NCBI GenBank assembly: GCA_024636495.1
Contig: JAGXGZ010000058.1
Location: forward strand, 1-43,134
Direction of reading: 5' to 3'
Length of the DNA: 43,134 nt
Source: Roseobacter sp.
GTDB taxonomy: Bacteria; Pseudomonadota; Alphaproteobacteria; Rhodobacterales; Rhodobacteraceae
Part shown: positions 8,439 through 16,914 of the stretch, piece after piece
Layout of the letters: each line of letters starts with the position of its first letter
Numbering within the stretch: the stretch's first letter is position 1
Program-made: the position numbers and the translations under genes
Notes under the pieces: generated by a model
What the model was told of the DNA's origin: nothing
The model's database searches: none
The model's input: only the letters and a program-made list of their open reading frames with translations

Positions 8439-9092
8439 ATGTCCCACATCACCCTCATCCGTCACGGCCAGGCCAATTCCGGTGCCACTGACGAAGCCAG
8501 CTATGATATGCTTAGCCCTTTGGGCCACCAGCAGGCCATCTGGCTGGGCGATCACCTGCGCCACTCCGAGACCCATCACACGCGCCTTTATACCGGCACG
8601 TTGCGCCGCCACATCGAGACCGCCGATGGTATGAAAACGGGCCTCGACCCGATCCGCGACGCCCGCCTGAACGAACTTGAATATTTCACTTTAGCCACGC
8701 TGCTTGAGCAGCAACATGGCATTCCCTTCCCGCAAGATCAGCACGGGTTCAGTGCGCATCTGCCCCTTGTTTTTGAAACCTGGAAAAGCGACAGGCTGGA
8801 AAACCCGCCAGAAACATTCGCCAGCTTCGAAGGTCGCATTCAATCGGTCCTCGAAGAAATTGCCGAAGGTCAGGGACCGGCGCTTGTGGTGACATCGGGC
8901 GGGCTGATCTCAATGGCCATGGCACAGGCAATGGGGCTTGGCATACCGGCAATGTCGCGTATGGCGCTGGCGATTATGAACACCTCGATGCACCGTCTGT
9001 TCCCCATCGGCGGACACTGGTCGCCGGTGCTTTTCAATGCCGTTCCACATCTTGACACCACCGAGCGGCGCGCCGCGCAAACACATATCTGA
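8439..9092 (+). CDS. Histidine phosphatase (phosphoglycerate mutase-like) family protein
   Basis: This 217-residue protein has the histidine-phosphatase signature LIRHGQANSG; H9 would be the phosphorylated residue. R8 and the later VVTSGGLIS take the place of the usual second catalytic His region. The ATG at 8439 is preferred over a TTG twelve codons upstream because the RHG motif normally lies within the first dozen residues. The substrate is unknown; relatives act on sugar phosphates, nucleotides or phosphoproteins. It is followed after 11 bases by a GST gene and then by saccharopine dehydrogenase, so the three are likely one transcript. Confidence 0.87.
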   Translation: MSHITLIRHGQANSGATDEASYDMLSPLGHQQAIWLGDHLRHSETHHTRLYTGTLRRHIETADGMKTGLDPIRDARLNELEYFTLATLLEQQHGIPFPQDQHGFSAHLPLVFETWKSDRLENPPETFASFEGRIQSVLEEIAEGQGPALVVTSGGLISMAMAQAMGLGIPAMSRMALAIMNTSMHRLFPIGGHWSPVLFNAVPHLDTTERRAAQTHI

Positions 9093-9103
9093 AAGGTCTG
9101 ACC

Positions 9104-9724
9104 ATGCTGAAACTCTACTACGCGCCCGGCACGATCTCGATTGCCGTTGCCATCGCACTTGAAGAAGCGGGTCTTGCCTTTGAAGCCGTCAAAGTCGATT
9201 TCAAATTAGCCGAGCAAACCTTGCCTGATTATCTGGCGATCAACCCCAAAGGCCGTGTGCCCGCACTGGTCCTTGAGGATGGCACAATTCTAACGGAAAC
9301 CGGTGCGCTACTTGACTATATCGCCGCCATTGCACCGAGTGCGAACCTTGTGCCAACCGACCCCGCACAGGCTGCCCACATGCGAAGCGCGATGTATTAT
9401 CTTGCCTCAACCATGCATGTCGCCCATGCCCATAAAATGCGTGGATCCCGTTGGGCCGACACGCAATCCAGCTTTGAGGACATGCAGGCAAAAGTGCCCC
9501 AGACGATGGCAAGCTGCGCCACCTATGTGGAAGATCAGATTTTGCATGGCGCGTTTGTTTTAGGGGATCGTTTCAGCATTGCCGACCCCTATTTGTTTGT
9601 CGTCTGCAACTGGCTCGAAGGTGACAACGTAAAGGTCTCCAACTACCCGAAAATCCAGAATTTCATGACGCTGATGGAAACACGCGCCAGTGTGCACACC
9701 ATCCGCGGAAAGGCCATGCTATGA
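9104..9724 (+). CDS. Glutathione S-transferase family protein
   Basis: This 206-residue protein has the thioredoxin-fold N-terminal domain (1-78) with MLKLYYAPGTIS at the glutathione site, the cis-proline segment GRVPALVLEDG and the gamma-glutamyl-contacting ETGALLDYIA. An all-helical C-terminal domain (about 88-200) contains FSIADPYLFVVCNWL. It resembles the beta-type bacterial GSTs. The substrate is unknown. Its stop overlaps the next ATG (ATGA at 9721-9724), so GST and saccharopine dehydrogenase are translationally coupled. That coupling may hint at a role with a reactive lysine-derived aldehyde, which is inference only. Confidence 0.9.
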   Translation: MLKLYYAPGTISIAVAIALEEAGLAFEAVKVDFKLAEQTLPDYLAINPKGRVPALVLEDGTILTETGALLDYIAAIAPSANLVPTDPAQAAHMRSAMYYLASTMHVAHAHKMRGSRWADTQSSFEDMQAKVPQTMASCATYVEDQILHGAFVLGDRFSIADPYLFVVCNWLEGDNVKVSNYPKIQNFMTLMETRASVHTIRGKAML

Positions 9725-10782
9725 CAGCACCACATCTTTGGGTCCGCGCAGAACAACGCGCCAATGAAACCCGCGTCGGGTTGACACCAGACGGAGCAGC
9801 AAGCTTGCTGGCCAAAGGTTTCAACGTCACGGTCGAGGCCTCGGACAGCCGCGTCATCCCAACGCAGGCCTATGCAGACGCAGGCTGCACCATCGCGCCG
9901 CAATTTAGCTGGCCCGATGCGCCAGACGACGCGATCATCTTCGGCCTGAAAGAACTGCCCTCCGATGGCACGCCCCTAAAACAGCGCCACATCATGTTCG
10001 GCCATGCCTACAAAGACCAGTCCGCTGGAAAGATCCTTCTACAGCGCTTCAAAGCTGGAGGCGGGACCCTTTATGATCTGGAATATCTGACCGACGACAC
10101 AGGCCGCCGCGTTGCCGCGTTTGGCTATTGGGCAGGGTTCGCCGGAGCGGCCGTTGCCGTCAAATGCTGGGCGGCCCAAATGCGCAACGAGACCGCAGCC
10201 CCGATAACCCCTTTCGCAAATGCAGACGCACTCACAAACGCGCTGTCGGATGAACTGGCCCCTCTCGACACAAAAACCCTCAAGGCGCTTGTTATCGGTG
10301 CATTGGGCCGTGTTGGCACAGGGGCGTCGGATCTGTGCAAACGTCTTGATATTCCAGTCACGGGCTGGGACATGGCAGAAACAGCCAGCGGCGGTCCCTT
10401 TCCTGAAATCCTTGAACACACACTGTTTTTCAACTGTATCCTTGCAGGCCCGACCACACCCGTTTTTGTCCCAAAAGGTGCACTTGAGGCTGATAGGAAT
10501 CTTCGTGTGATCGGCGACATCGCTTGCGATCCAGACAGTCCCTTCAACCCCATTCCGATCTACAGCGCGGCCACAAGCTGGGAAGTGCCGGCACTGCGCG
10601 TGCACGAAAACCCACCCCTGGATGTGACAGCAATCGATAACTTGCCATCGATGCTTCCGCTTGAAAGCTCACAAGATTATGCGGGGCAGCTCCTCTTCAC
10701 GCTTGAAGGGCTGGCGCAGCAAGACAGCACAGTCTGGGGTCGGGCAAAAAAGCTCTTTGAGGATCACATAGCTAAGATCTGA
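9721..10782 (+). CDS. Saccharopine dehydrogenase, NAD+, L-lysine-forming type
   Basis: This 353-residue enzyme resembles fungal Lys1, which interconverts saccharopine with lysine and 2-oxoglutarate using NAD. The catalytic pair is conserved in position: K77 (FGLKELP) and H95 (MFGHAYKDQ). The substrate-binding arginine lies in the N-terminal ETRVGLTPDG. A Rossmann glycine motif is seen in VIGALGRVGTGA (about 197-208). The length matches the single-domain dehydrogenase, and no lysine-ketoglutarate reductase domain is fused. Roseobacters make lysine through diaminopimelate (dapB is in this window), so a catabolic or osmolyte-related role is more likely than fungal-style biosynthesis. The start overlaps the GST stop. 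Confidence 0.88.
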   Translation: MTAPHLWVRAEQRANETRVGLTPDGAASLLAKGFNVTVEASDSRVIPTQAYADAGCTIAPQFSWPDAPDDAIIFGLKELPSDGTPLKQRHIMFGHAYKDQSAGKILLQRFKAGGGTLYDLEYLTDDTGRRVAAFGYWAGFAGAAVAVKCWAAQMRNETAAPITPFANADALTNALSDELAPLDTKTLKALVIGALGRVGTGASDLCKRLDIPVTGWDMAETASGGPFPEILEHTLFFNCILAGPTTPVFVPKGALEADRNLRVIGDIACDPDSPFNPIPIYSAATSWEVPALRVHENPPLDVTAIDNLPSMLPLESSQDYAGQLLFTLEGLAQQDSTVWGRAKKLFEDHIAKI

Positions 10783-10786
10783 ATGT

Positions 10787-10880
10787 CTTCTCTGGCTCTT
10801 AAATATCCCCGCCGGAGGCGCATACTTCTGGAGCACCAGAAAAAGATGCCTCCGGCGGGGATATTTAAGAGCCAGAGAAG
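10787..10880. repeat. Perfect 33-bp inverted repeat pair with nested hairpin between convergent genes
   Basis: The left arm (10787-10819) and right arm (10848-10880) are exact reverse complements, with the core CTCTTAAATATCCCCGCC. The 28-base spacer contains a second dyad, TTCTGG (10826-10831) and CCAGAA (10836-10841). The left arm starts four bases after the saccharopine dehydrogenase stop, and the right arm faces the SDR stop 60 bases away. The pair could act as a bidirectional terminator. Each arm is a member of a family also seen at 8344, 20115 and 28665. Confidence 0.92.
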
Positions 10881-10940
10881 CTAAAGACCCACAAAACATG
10901 TCGTGTCCTCGCAAGACAACGCTTTTGGATCAACGTCAGC

Positions 10941-11672
10941 CTAGCCGAACATACGGTAATAAATGGCATCTGGCAGGAACTGAGCCAGTCTGAAGAAAAG
11001 CGAAAAGGCGAAGGGGAAGCTTTTCTTAAAGCCATCGCTGTTCATGTGATCGAACACCTCTTGAGCTGCCTCTTCCGGCTCCATCAGAAAGGGCATCTTG
11101 AAATCGTTCTTTTCGGTCAACTGGGTCTTGATGAAGCCCGGATTTATAACCTGGACCTGAACACCTGTCTTGCGAAGATCTGCATACATACATTCCGCCA
11201 AGGACATCGTGCCAGCCTTTGATGCCGTGTAGCCGATGGATCGTGGCAAGCCCCTGAATGCTGTCAGGCTGGACGTTATCACAATATGACCCGCATCTTT
11301 CTTGACCATCCCGGGGACAACTTCGCCCAAGACACGCACAAGCCCGGTCAGGTTGACGTCGATCATGGCTGTCGCATGTTCAGCTTCCCATGCTTTGGCG
11401 CCAAACGGCCAGTAAACGCCTGCTAGATAGACAATGCCGTCTACCTCGCCCACGGCCTCGACGGCTTCTTTAACGCTATCGATATCCTGAACATCAATCG
11501 TTTGATAGCTTGCTCTGCCAGGCAATTCATCGACCAGCTTGGCCAACTTATCCTCAGAACGGGCAGAAACGATGACCTCGGCTCCGGCACGGCTAAGTTT
11601 GTGCGCAAGCGCTTCGCCCAGACCCGCGCTGGCCCCTACCAGCCAATATCGTTTATCCTGCCACTGTTTCAT
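10941..11672 (-). CDS. Short-chain dehydrogenase/reductase (SDR)
   Basis: This 243-residue oxidoreductase has the classical SDR motifs. The cofactor loop is GASAGLGEA (13-21), with a NADP-leaning ARS at the end of strand 2. The catalytic residues are Ser in VITSSLTAF and YxxxK in YTASKAG. It is the last gene of a five-gene minus-strand unit, and its ATG overlaps the stop of the DUF3833 gene (ATGA, 11669-11672). The C-terminal FPFAFSLFFRLAQFLPDAIYYRMFG segment is hydrophobic and may sit on the membrane, which fits a lipid-linked substrate. The substrate is not known. Confidence 0.9.
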   Translation of the reverse strand: MKQWQDKRYWLVGASAGLGEALAHKLSRAGAEVIVSARSEDKLAKLVDELPGRASYQTIDVQDIDSVKEAVEAVGEVDGIVYLAGVYWPFGAKAWEAEHATAMIDVNLTGLVRVLGEVVPGMVKKDAGHIVITSSLTAFRGLPRSIGYTASKAGTMSLAECMYADLRKTGVQVQVINPGFIKTQLTEKNDFKMPFLMEPEEAAQEVFDHMNSDGFKKSFPFAFSLFFRLAQFLPDAIYYRMFG

Positions 11673-12229
11673 GCTGCGTCCTTTTTCCGAATTGTCGCGA
11701 CCAGTTCGGCAACCTTGATACCAAACTTACGAAACTGACTGCGATTGATAAGCGTCCCGTCAGGAGTGAGATAGATCCAATCAACGGTTTGCAAAGTGTG
11801 CCCCCCCACATCTGCAGGCAGTTTAATGGGATAACGCATACTGATCGTGCCCCCCGACTGCCGCCCCTTTCCAACCCCCGGCACATCGGGTGCGGTTGCC
11901 GTAAAGCTGCCATCGGGGCTAAGGGTTATTGTCCACACCCTGTCTTGGGTCGTATTGTCACCATAGACAAAATGCTCGTTTATCTGGGCGGTATCGCCAT
12001 CCCAAGCCACGTTAAAATTGGCGACAAAGGTGCTTGTCACCCGGCCAAGGGGCCCAAAGATGATCCCCTCGCAGATCATATCCCCCATCAGATCCTGTTT
12101 CATATCGAGAATTCTGTAGTCTTCCGTGTAATCGGAGGGCTGCTGTGCCGAAAACGCAGCTGTAAACCGACGCAAGAGAACTGCAGCCAAGACCAAACAA
12201 GCCCCGACAAAGAAAAACAGGAAATCCAT
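11669..12229 (-). CDS. DUF3833 family protein
   Basis: This 186-residue protein starts with a hydrophobic segment (residues 1-20, MDFLFFFVGACLVLAAVLL) that acts as a signal or anchor. The rest is beta-rich, with YRILDMKQDLMGDMICEGIIFGPLGR and a lipocalin-like pattern of strands typical of DUF3833. The ATG at 12229 overlaps the MFS stop as TGATG. I chose it over a longer frame because the hydrophobic start follows directly. Family members are encoded beside DUF1365 and FAD oxidoreductase genes. A role in carrying or modifying a lipid at the inner membrane is plausible but unproven. Confidence 0.8.
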   Translation of the reverse strand: MDFLFFFVGACLVLAAVLLRRFTAAFSAQQPSDYTEDYRILDMKQDLMGDMICEGIIFGPLGRVTSTFVANFNVAWDGDTAQINEHFVYGDNTTQDRVWTITLSPDGSFTATAPDVPGVGKGRQSGGTISMRYPIKLPADVGGHTLQTVDWIYLTPDGTLINRSQFRKFGIKVAELVATIRKKDAA

Positions 12230-13467
12230 CACGTCTCGTCCTTTTCCATTCTTGTCCCAACCAGCAAGGCGATCGCTAGCAGTTTGAGCACACATGGAAG
12301 CCCAGCGTACAGCCACGTCAGGGTTGTGATTGCCACAGGAGGGTTGGAAGGTGAACCGCTATCAAATCCCGCCAGCTGCAAGGTAGGAAGTAGCGTGACT
12401 GCTGCGAAGGCAAGAGTAAACTTAGACACAAGTGACCAAAGCCCAAAACCCTCGGCGGCGGAGGGTGCAATCTTGGCCATCCGAGTGGCAAACATCGCCG
12501 GCAACAGCGTCAGATCTGCGCCAAGGGCTGCGCCGGACCCTACGCAGACCACTGCAAAAAGCAGCGTATCGCCCGCCCCCAGAAACAGCGCACCGCCAAA
12601 TGCGAAAATCGCCAGAACCATAGCGCCAAGCAAAACCTGCTTTGTTCCAAAGCGTTCAGCCAGCAATCCCCAGAAAGGAGCCGCAAGCGCTGCCGACAAA
12701 AAGAACAACAGTAAAAGCGGCCCTTCCCAGCCGGGGGCCTGCAAGGCACTTTCAACGTAGAAAAGAAACAGCGTGGATGACACGGCCACAGGGGCCGCAT
12801 TTAGCAGGGCAATCAGCAAAAGCCGCCGCGCCACGGGGTCGCGCAAAACCGTGCCAAATCCTGTCGCCTCTGGCAGGCCCACGCTGCGCCATTCCCCACG
12901 CATGGCGAAAACCGATGCAACGGCAAGCACGACAAATCCAATGGCAAAGCCGGAAAAGGGCGCGCCCATGAAAGACCCGAACGCCACCGGTGCGACCGAG
13001 GCCACGCATACACCCAGCAAGGCCCCGGTTTCACGCCAACGGGCCAATGATAAATGCCCTGATCCGGGCAGCGTGTCCGCTTTGGCCACGCCTTGCGCAT
13101 AAAAGCAGATCGTCAGAAAACTGAACGCCGAAAATACGCCGGTAAGGGTCAGGGCAAACCAGATCAGTGGCGGCACGAGCGGCGGGATTGCAAATAAGGC
13201 ATACATTGAGCCCGCCATGATCGCGCAAGCGACTGCGACCGCCAGCGCCCGATGATCTCTCAGCTTTTCGGAAAGTCTACCCAGCAAGGGGTCTTGGACG
13301 ACGTCCAGCAAACGCAACCCGAACAGGACCGACCCCAAAGCGGCCAAAGACACGCCGTATTCGTCTACAAAGAATTTTGGTGCGTGGATATAAATCGGCA
13401 ATCCAGCCGATGCCAAAAGGGCCGCAAACAATGCATAGGCAGGAAGACTCTGCGACCCGGCCTTCAT
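12229..13467 (-). CDS. Major facilitator superfamily transporter
   Basis: This 412-residue integral membrane protein has about 12 hydrophobic segments. It has a typical MFS loop 2-3 region (FGLRLLDVVQDPLLGRLSEKLRDHR) resembling the glycoside-pentoside-hexuronide/MelB-like branch. The substrate is unknown. The start overlaps the DUF1365 stop (ATGA) and the stop touches the DUF3833 start, so it is embedded in the five-gene unit. In that setting a lipid or lysophospholipid substrate is at least as likely as a sugar; MelB-like members such as LplT-type and Mfsd2a transporters carry lipids. Confidence 0.87.
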   Translation of the reverse strand: MKAGSQSLPAYALFAALLASAGLPIYIHAPKFFVDEYGVSLAALGSVLFGLRLLDVVQDPLLGRLSEKLRDHRALAVAVACAIMAGSMYALFAIPPLVPPLIWFALTLTGVFSAFSFLTICFYAQGVAKADTLPGSGHLSLARWRETGALLGVCVASVAPVAFGSFMGAPFSGFAIGFVVLAVASVFAMRGEWRSVGLPEATGFGTVLRDPVARRLLLIALLNAAPVAVSSTLFLFYVESALQAPGWEGPLLLLFFLSAALAAPFWGLLAERFGTKQVLLGAMVLAIFAFGGALFLGAGDTLLFAVVCVGSGAALGADLTLLPAMFATRMAKIAPSAAEGFGLWSLVSKFTLAFAAVTLLPTLQLAGFDSGSPSNPPVAITTLTWLYAGLPCVLKLLAIALLVGTRMEKDET

Positions 13468-14225
13468 CCGCGCGTAACCTCGTCAGCAGGCGGCTCAGGG
13501 CGCGGGCGATACCCGCCGCCTTTCCACCAAAGCTTGAGCGCTTGCCAATGGATCAACGCCAGCACACGGCGCGCGCCAAAGGGTCGGCGCAAGAGTGATC
13601 GCAAGATACCCGCATTGGTCAGCGGTCTGCGTTTACCCGTCAGCGTCGCGATAAGACCGCCCTCGGCTTGGGTGTAGTCAATCCAGATGCCAACCCGGTC
13701 ATCCCGAATATCAAACCGGAACGTATAAGTTCCCTCAACGGGCTGAAACGGCGAGACGTGGAAAATCTTGGTCGCATGCAGATGATCGTCGGGCTTAATC
13801 TGTGACAGGTCAGGATGGTGGCACAGATAGCTGTGTCTGTCGCCGAACGTGTTCGAAACTTCGGCAATCACCGTAATTAATGCACCATCTGCCCGTCGAC
13901 ACAGCCAAAAGCTGACCGGGTTAAATACATGTCCTAAAACCCGCGGCTGCGCCATCAACTCGACCTTGGCCACACCTGTGATCTGATGTTGCGCCAACAC
14001 GTCACGCACCCACGCGGCACCGCGCCCTGCACGCTTTGCGCCGCCATGATCGCTGTCTTGCAAAGAGGTCAGATTGCCTCGGTTGCGTGAAAACAACGAC
14101 GGAGTTTTGGGCGTTACTTCTGCATCGACCAACACATAATCGACCGAATATCGAAAGGCATTATCGACCGCCCCTTTGCGCCCGTGATAGGTAACACCTG
14201 CGATATGGTCGACGCGATCCGTCAC
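13464..14225 (-). CDS. DUF1365 domain-containing protein
   Basis: This 253-residue cytoplasmic protein matches the DUF1365 (COG3496) family. Visible hallmarks are VDHIAGVTYHGRKGAVDNAFRY near the start, VLGHVFNPVSFWLC in the middle, and VSPFQPVEGTYTFRFDI followed by RRPFGARRVLALIHWQALKLWWKGGGY at the end. No reaction is established for it. It nearly always travels with an NAD/FAD-binding COG2907 protein and often with cyclopropane-fatty-acid synthase, which points to unsaturated-fatty-acid modification. It has four-base overlaps with both neighbours. Confidence 0.9.
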   Translation of the reverse strand: MTDRVDHIAGVTYHGRKGAVDNAFRYSVDYVLVDAEVTPKTPSLFSRNRGNLTSLQDSDHGGAKRAGRGAAWVRDVLAQHQITGVAKVELMAQPRVLGHVFNPVSFWLCRRADGALITVIAEVSNTFGDRHSYLCHHPDLSQIKPDDHLHATKIFHVSPFQPVEGTYTFRFDIRDDRVGIWIDYTQAEGGLIATLTGKRRPLTNAGILRSLLRRPFGARRVLALIHWQALKLWWKGGGYRPRPEPPADEVTRG

Positions 14226-15541
14226 TCTGCCGCCAAAGAAACCTTGGCCTCGCCTCTGATCCCGCGCACGACATCTACAGCGCTGGAAAGGCCGTCTTCA
14301 TGAAACCCGTGTTTCATCCAAGCCCCGCAAAACCATGTGTTGTTCGTGCCATTAAATCCGCGCACCTGTTCCTGAGCCGCCAATGCAGCCATATCATAAA
14401 CAGGATGGCGCAGCGTGACCTTGTCATAGATCAATTCTTCGCGGATCGTACGTTTGGTGTTCAACGTTACGAAATGAAGATCGTCCATCGGGATGGGTTG
14501 TAGGGAGTTCATCCAATAGGTCAGATCAATCCGGTCGGATTTCTGCCCCTTATCTTCGGAATAAACCCAAGACGCCCATGTTTTGCGCCGCTTGGGCATG
14601 ATGTTGGTGTCTGCATGAAGAACAATTTCGTTCGGCTGATATTTCACGGCACCAAGTGCAGACTGCTCTTGCGGGCTTGGGTCAGACAGCAGTGCCAGCG
14701 TATCATCTGAATGGCTGGCAAAGACGACCTCATCAAAGGCTTCCCAATCCGCCCCGCCCGTTTTAATCTCTACGCCAACGCCGGTACGGCGAACGGATTG
14801 CACAGCCGCACTTAGCCGGACATCGACGCCCTTGGCAATTAAAGACGCCTCAAGCCGTTTGACGTATTCCTGAGACCCGCCCTCGACCGTGTACCACTGG
14901 TGCTGGCCCGTATGGCTAAGCAAGGCATGGTTTTCGAAAAAATCGATCATTGAATAGGCGGGGAAATCCATGATCTTTTCCACCGGCGTGGACCATATCG
15001 CACCCGACAACGGGGCCAGATAATATTTCCGGAAATACTCACCCGCGCCTAACTTATCCAAGAACCCTCTGATGGTCAGCGTTCTGTCTTGCGAGATTTT
15101 CAAAGCCGTATTGTTAAACCGCACAATGTCGCTAAGCATCCGCAGGAACTTGGGGTTCACCAGATTGCGGCGCTGCGCAAAGATCGAATCGAACGTGGTC
15201 AGTGCGTATTCGAACCGACCCCCATCAATGGACGCGCCAAAGCTCATGTTGGATTTGACGACCGGCACATCAAGCTCTTTGAAAAGCGCGGCCAGATGCG
15301 GATAGTTGGCATAGTTAAAGACGATAAAGCCGGTGTCCACAGGCTGGTCGCCGTTTTTCCCCGCCATCTTGGTGCGCGCGTGACCGCCCAAGCGGGCCGC
15401 CGCCTCAAAAATCGTGACCCGGTGATCATCCCCAAGCATATGCGCGGCCCCCATACCCGAGATCCCCGCTCCTATGACGGCAATCTTCCGAGCCCCAGGT
15501 GCGGCGGTGTTTCGTAGCGGATCAATGGCTTCAAACGGCAT
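14222..15541 (-). CDS. FAD-dependent oxidoreductase, COG2907 type
   Basis: This 439-residue flavoprotein resembles amine oxidases and phytoene desaturases. The N-terminal dinucleotide fold is IAVIGAGISGMGAAHML (19-35), followed by the acidic strand end TIFEAAARLGGHART and the FAD motif DTGFIVFNYANYPHL. It is first in the five-gene unit, so it is likely the promoter-proximal gene; the next ATG overlaps its stop. From memory, the same order of five genes lies next to rpoE-chrR in Rhodobacter sphaeroides, where it responds to singlet oxygen and has been linked to furan/methylated fatty acids. No sigma factor gene is present here. Confidence 0.88.
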   Translation of the reverse strand: MPFEAIDPLRNTAAPGARKIAVIGAGISGMGAAHMLGDDHRVTIFEAAARLGGHARTKMAGKNGDQPVDTGFIVFNYANYPHLAALFKELDVPVVKSNMSFGASIDGGRFEYALTTFDSIFAQRRNLVNPKFLRMLSDIVRFNNTALKISQDRTLTIRGFLDKLGAGEYFRKYYLAPLSGAIWSTPVEKIMDFPAYSMIDFFENHALLSHTGQHQWYTVEGGSQEYVKRLEASLIAKGVDVRLSAAVQSVRRTGVGVEIKTGGADWEAFDEVVFASHSDDTLALLSDPSPQEQSALGAVKYQPNEIVLHADTNIMPKRRKTWASWVYSEDKGQKSDRIDLTYWMNSLQPIPMDDLHFVTLNTKRTIREELIYDKVTLRHPVYDMAALAAQEQVRGFNGTNNTWFCGAWMKHGFHEDGLSSAVDVVRGIRGEAKVSLAAE

Positions 15542-15672
15542 AGGTGGCTGTCTTCCAATTGGTTGGGTTCAGTGCATGTAATACGGATAAGACACGGGGA
15601 AAGAAGTAAATGAGTTGCAGCCCTTTTTTCTGCAGGCTGCGACTTTGTGCATCATTTCGCGTACCAGGCGCG

Positions 15673-16914
15673 CTAACGGCTTTGTACTGGCTTGGTAAGC
15701 GGAATGACGGGGCCGTCTGCCTCTGGGACCTCTTCAAAATCGAAATTATCAAGGCTGGCCGCACGCTTACCCGCCCGTTCGGCGGCGGTGCCCAGCCCCT
15801 CAAGATCGGCGCGGGCTTGCCCGAAATGGGTGTTCAATTTGCCGACCCGTTCCACCACAAGCTCTACGTCGCGGTGCAAAAGCTTGAGGGTCTTGCGGAT
15901 CGCACCGGCCTGTTCACGCATCCGTGCGTCCTTGAGGATCGCGCGCATCGTGTTCAGCGTCGCCATACAAGTAGTGGGCGACACGATCCAGACCCGCGCG
16001 GCAAAGCCTTCACGGACCAGTTCTGGGAAATTGGCGTGCAGCTCGGCATAGACGGCTTCCGAGGGCAGGAACATCAACGCGCCGTCTGCCGTTTCGCCTT
16101 CGATAATATACTTACTGCTGATCGCGTTGATATGGGTTTTGACGGCGACCCGCATGGCGCGGGCGGCGTCCTTTATTTCATAGTCGGTCTTGGCGGCGCG
16201 CAGGGCCTCGTAGGCCTCAAGCGGGAATTTACTATCGATCACAATCGGGCCCGGCGGATTTGGCAGATGGATCAGACAATCAGCGCGCTTGCCCGACGAC
16301 AGGGTCGCCTGCATCGTATAGCTGTCACGCGGCAAGGCCTTGGACACGATGTCGTTCAGCTGGATTTCCCCAAAAGCGCCCCGCGTTTGCTTGTTGCTAA
16401 GGATGTCTTGCAACGACAGCACATCGCCGGACAGTTTCGTGATATTATCCTGCGCGCGGTCAATCGCGGCCAGCCGTTCTTGGAGCTGGGTCAAGCTGGT
16501 GGTGGTCTGTTTCGACGATCCATGCAACGTCGCGGACATACGCTCCTGCATCTCGGCCAGATTGCGGGCCGTGCGCGCCGCGTTATCCGCCAGACGGTCC
16601 TGCATCTGTTGTTGCACATGGGCCATGCGCGCCTCAATGCTTTGGATCATCTGCGCTTGGCCGTTGGATTGCGTGTCCGACACCATTTGCAAGCCGCCGC
16701 GCAACTGTTCCTGCCCCATGCCAAGCTGCTGCACATGCCCGCCCAAGACCTGCATCTGACGCGCCAAAGGTTCCGCCAGCCGCGCCGATCTGCCAGCGGC
16801 ACGCACCGCCATGATCAACAAGATCAGCACCAGCAAAACCAGCGCCACCACCCCCAGCGAGATCAAAACGCGCGGGTCCTCAAGCGCATAGGTTTGCCCG
16901 CCAATCTGGATCAT
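15673..16914 (-). CDS. rmuC: DNA recombination protein RmuC
   Basis: This 413-residue protein has an N-terminal membrane anchor at about residues 16-37, a long coiled-coil (about 40-150, rich in Q, M, L and E), and the C-terminal RmuC domain of restriction-endonuclease-like fold. Markers of the domain are GAFGEIQLNDIVSKALP, IVIDSKFPLEAYEAL and FLPSEAVYAELHANF. RmuC limits DNA inversions and related rearrangements. Its ATG overlaps the mutL stop (ATGA, 16911-16914), so the two genome-maintenance genes are co-translated. The D-K pattern around VIDSKFP fits a nuclease active site. Confidence 0.93.
   Translation of the reverse strand: MIQIGGQTYALEDPRVLISLGVVALVLLVLILLIMAVRAAGRSARLAEPLARQMQVLGGHVQQLGMGQEQLRGGLQMVSDTQSNGQAQMIQSIEARMAHVQQQMQDRLADNAARTARNLAEMQERMSATLHGSSKQTTTSLTQLQERLAAIDRAQDNITKLSGDVLSLQDILSNKQTRGAFGEIQLNDIVSKALPRDSYTMQATLSSGKRADCLIHLPNPPGPIVIDSKFPLEAYEALRAAKTDYEIKDAARAMRVAVKTHINAISSKYIIEGETADGALMFLPSEAVYAELHANFPELVREGFAARVWIVSPTTCMATLNTMRAILKDARMREQAGAIRKTLKLLHRDVELVVERVGKLNTHFGQARADLEGLGTAAERAGKRAASLDNFDFEEVPEADGPVIPLTKPVQSR

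Noticed and set aside
15542..15672. RpoE/ChrR-type ECF promoter before the FAD oxidoreductase unit
   Set aside because: I looked for a TGATCC-like -35 with a suitably spaced TAAGA-like -10 on the minus strand; only a TGAACC without a matching -10 is seen, so I do not call it.
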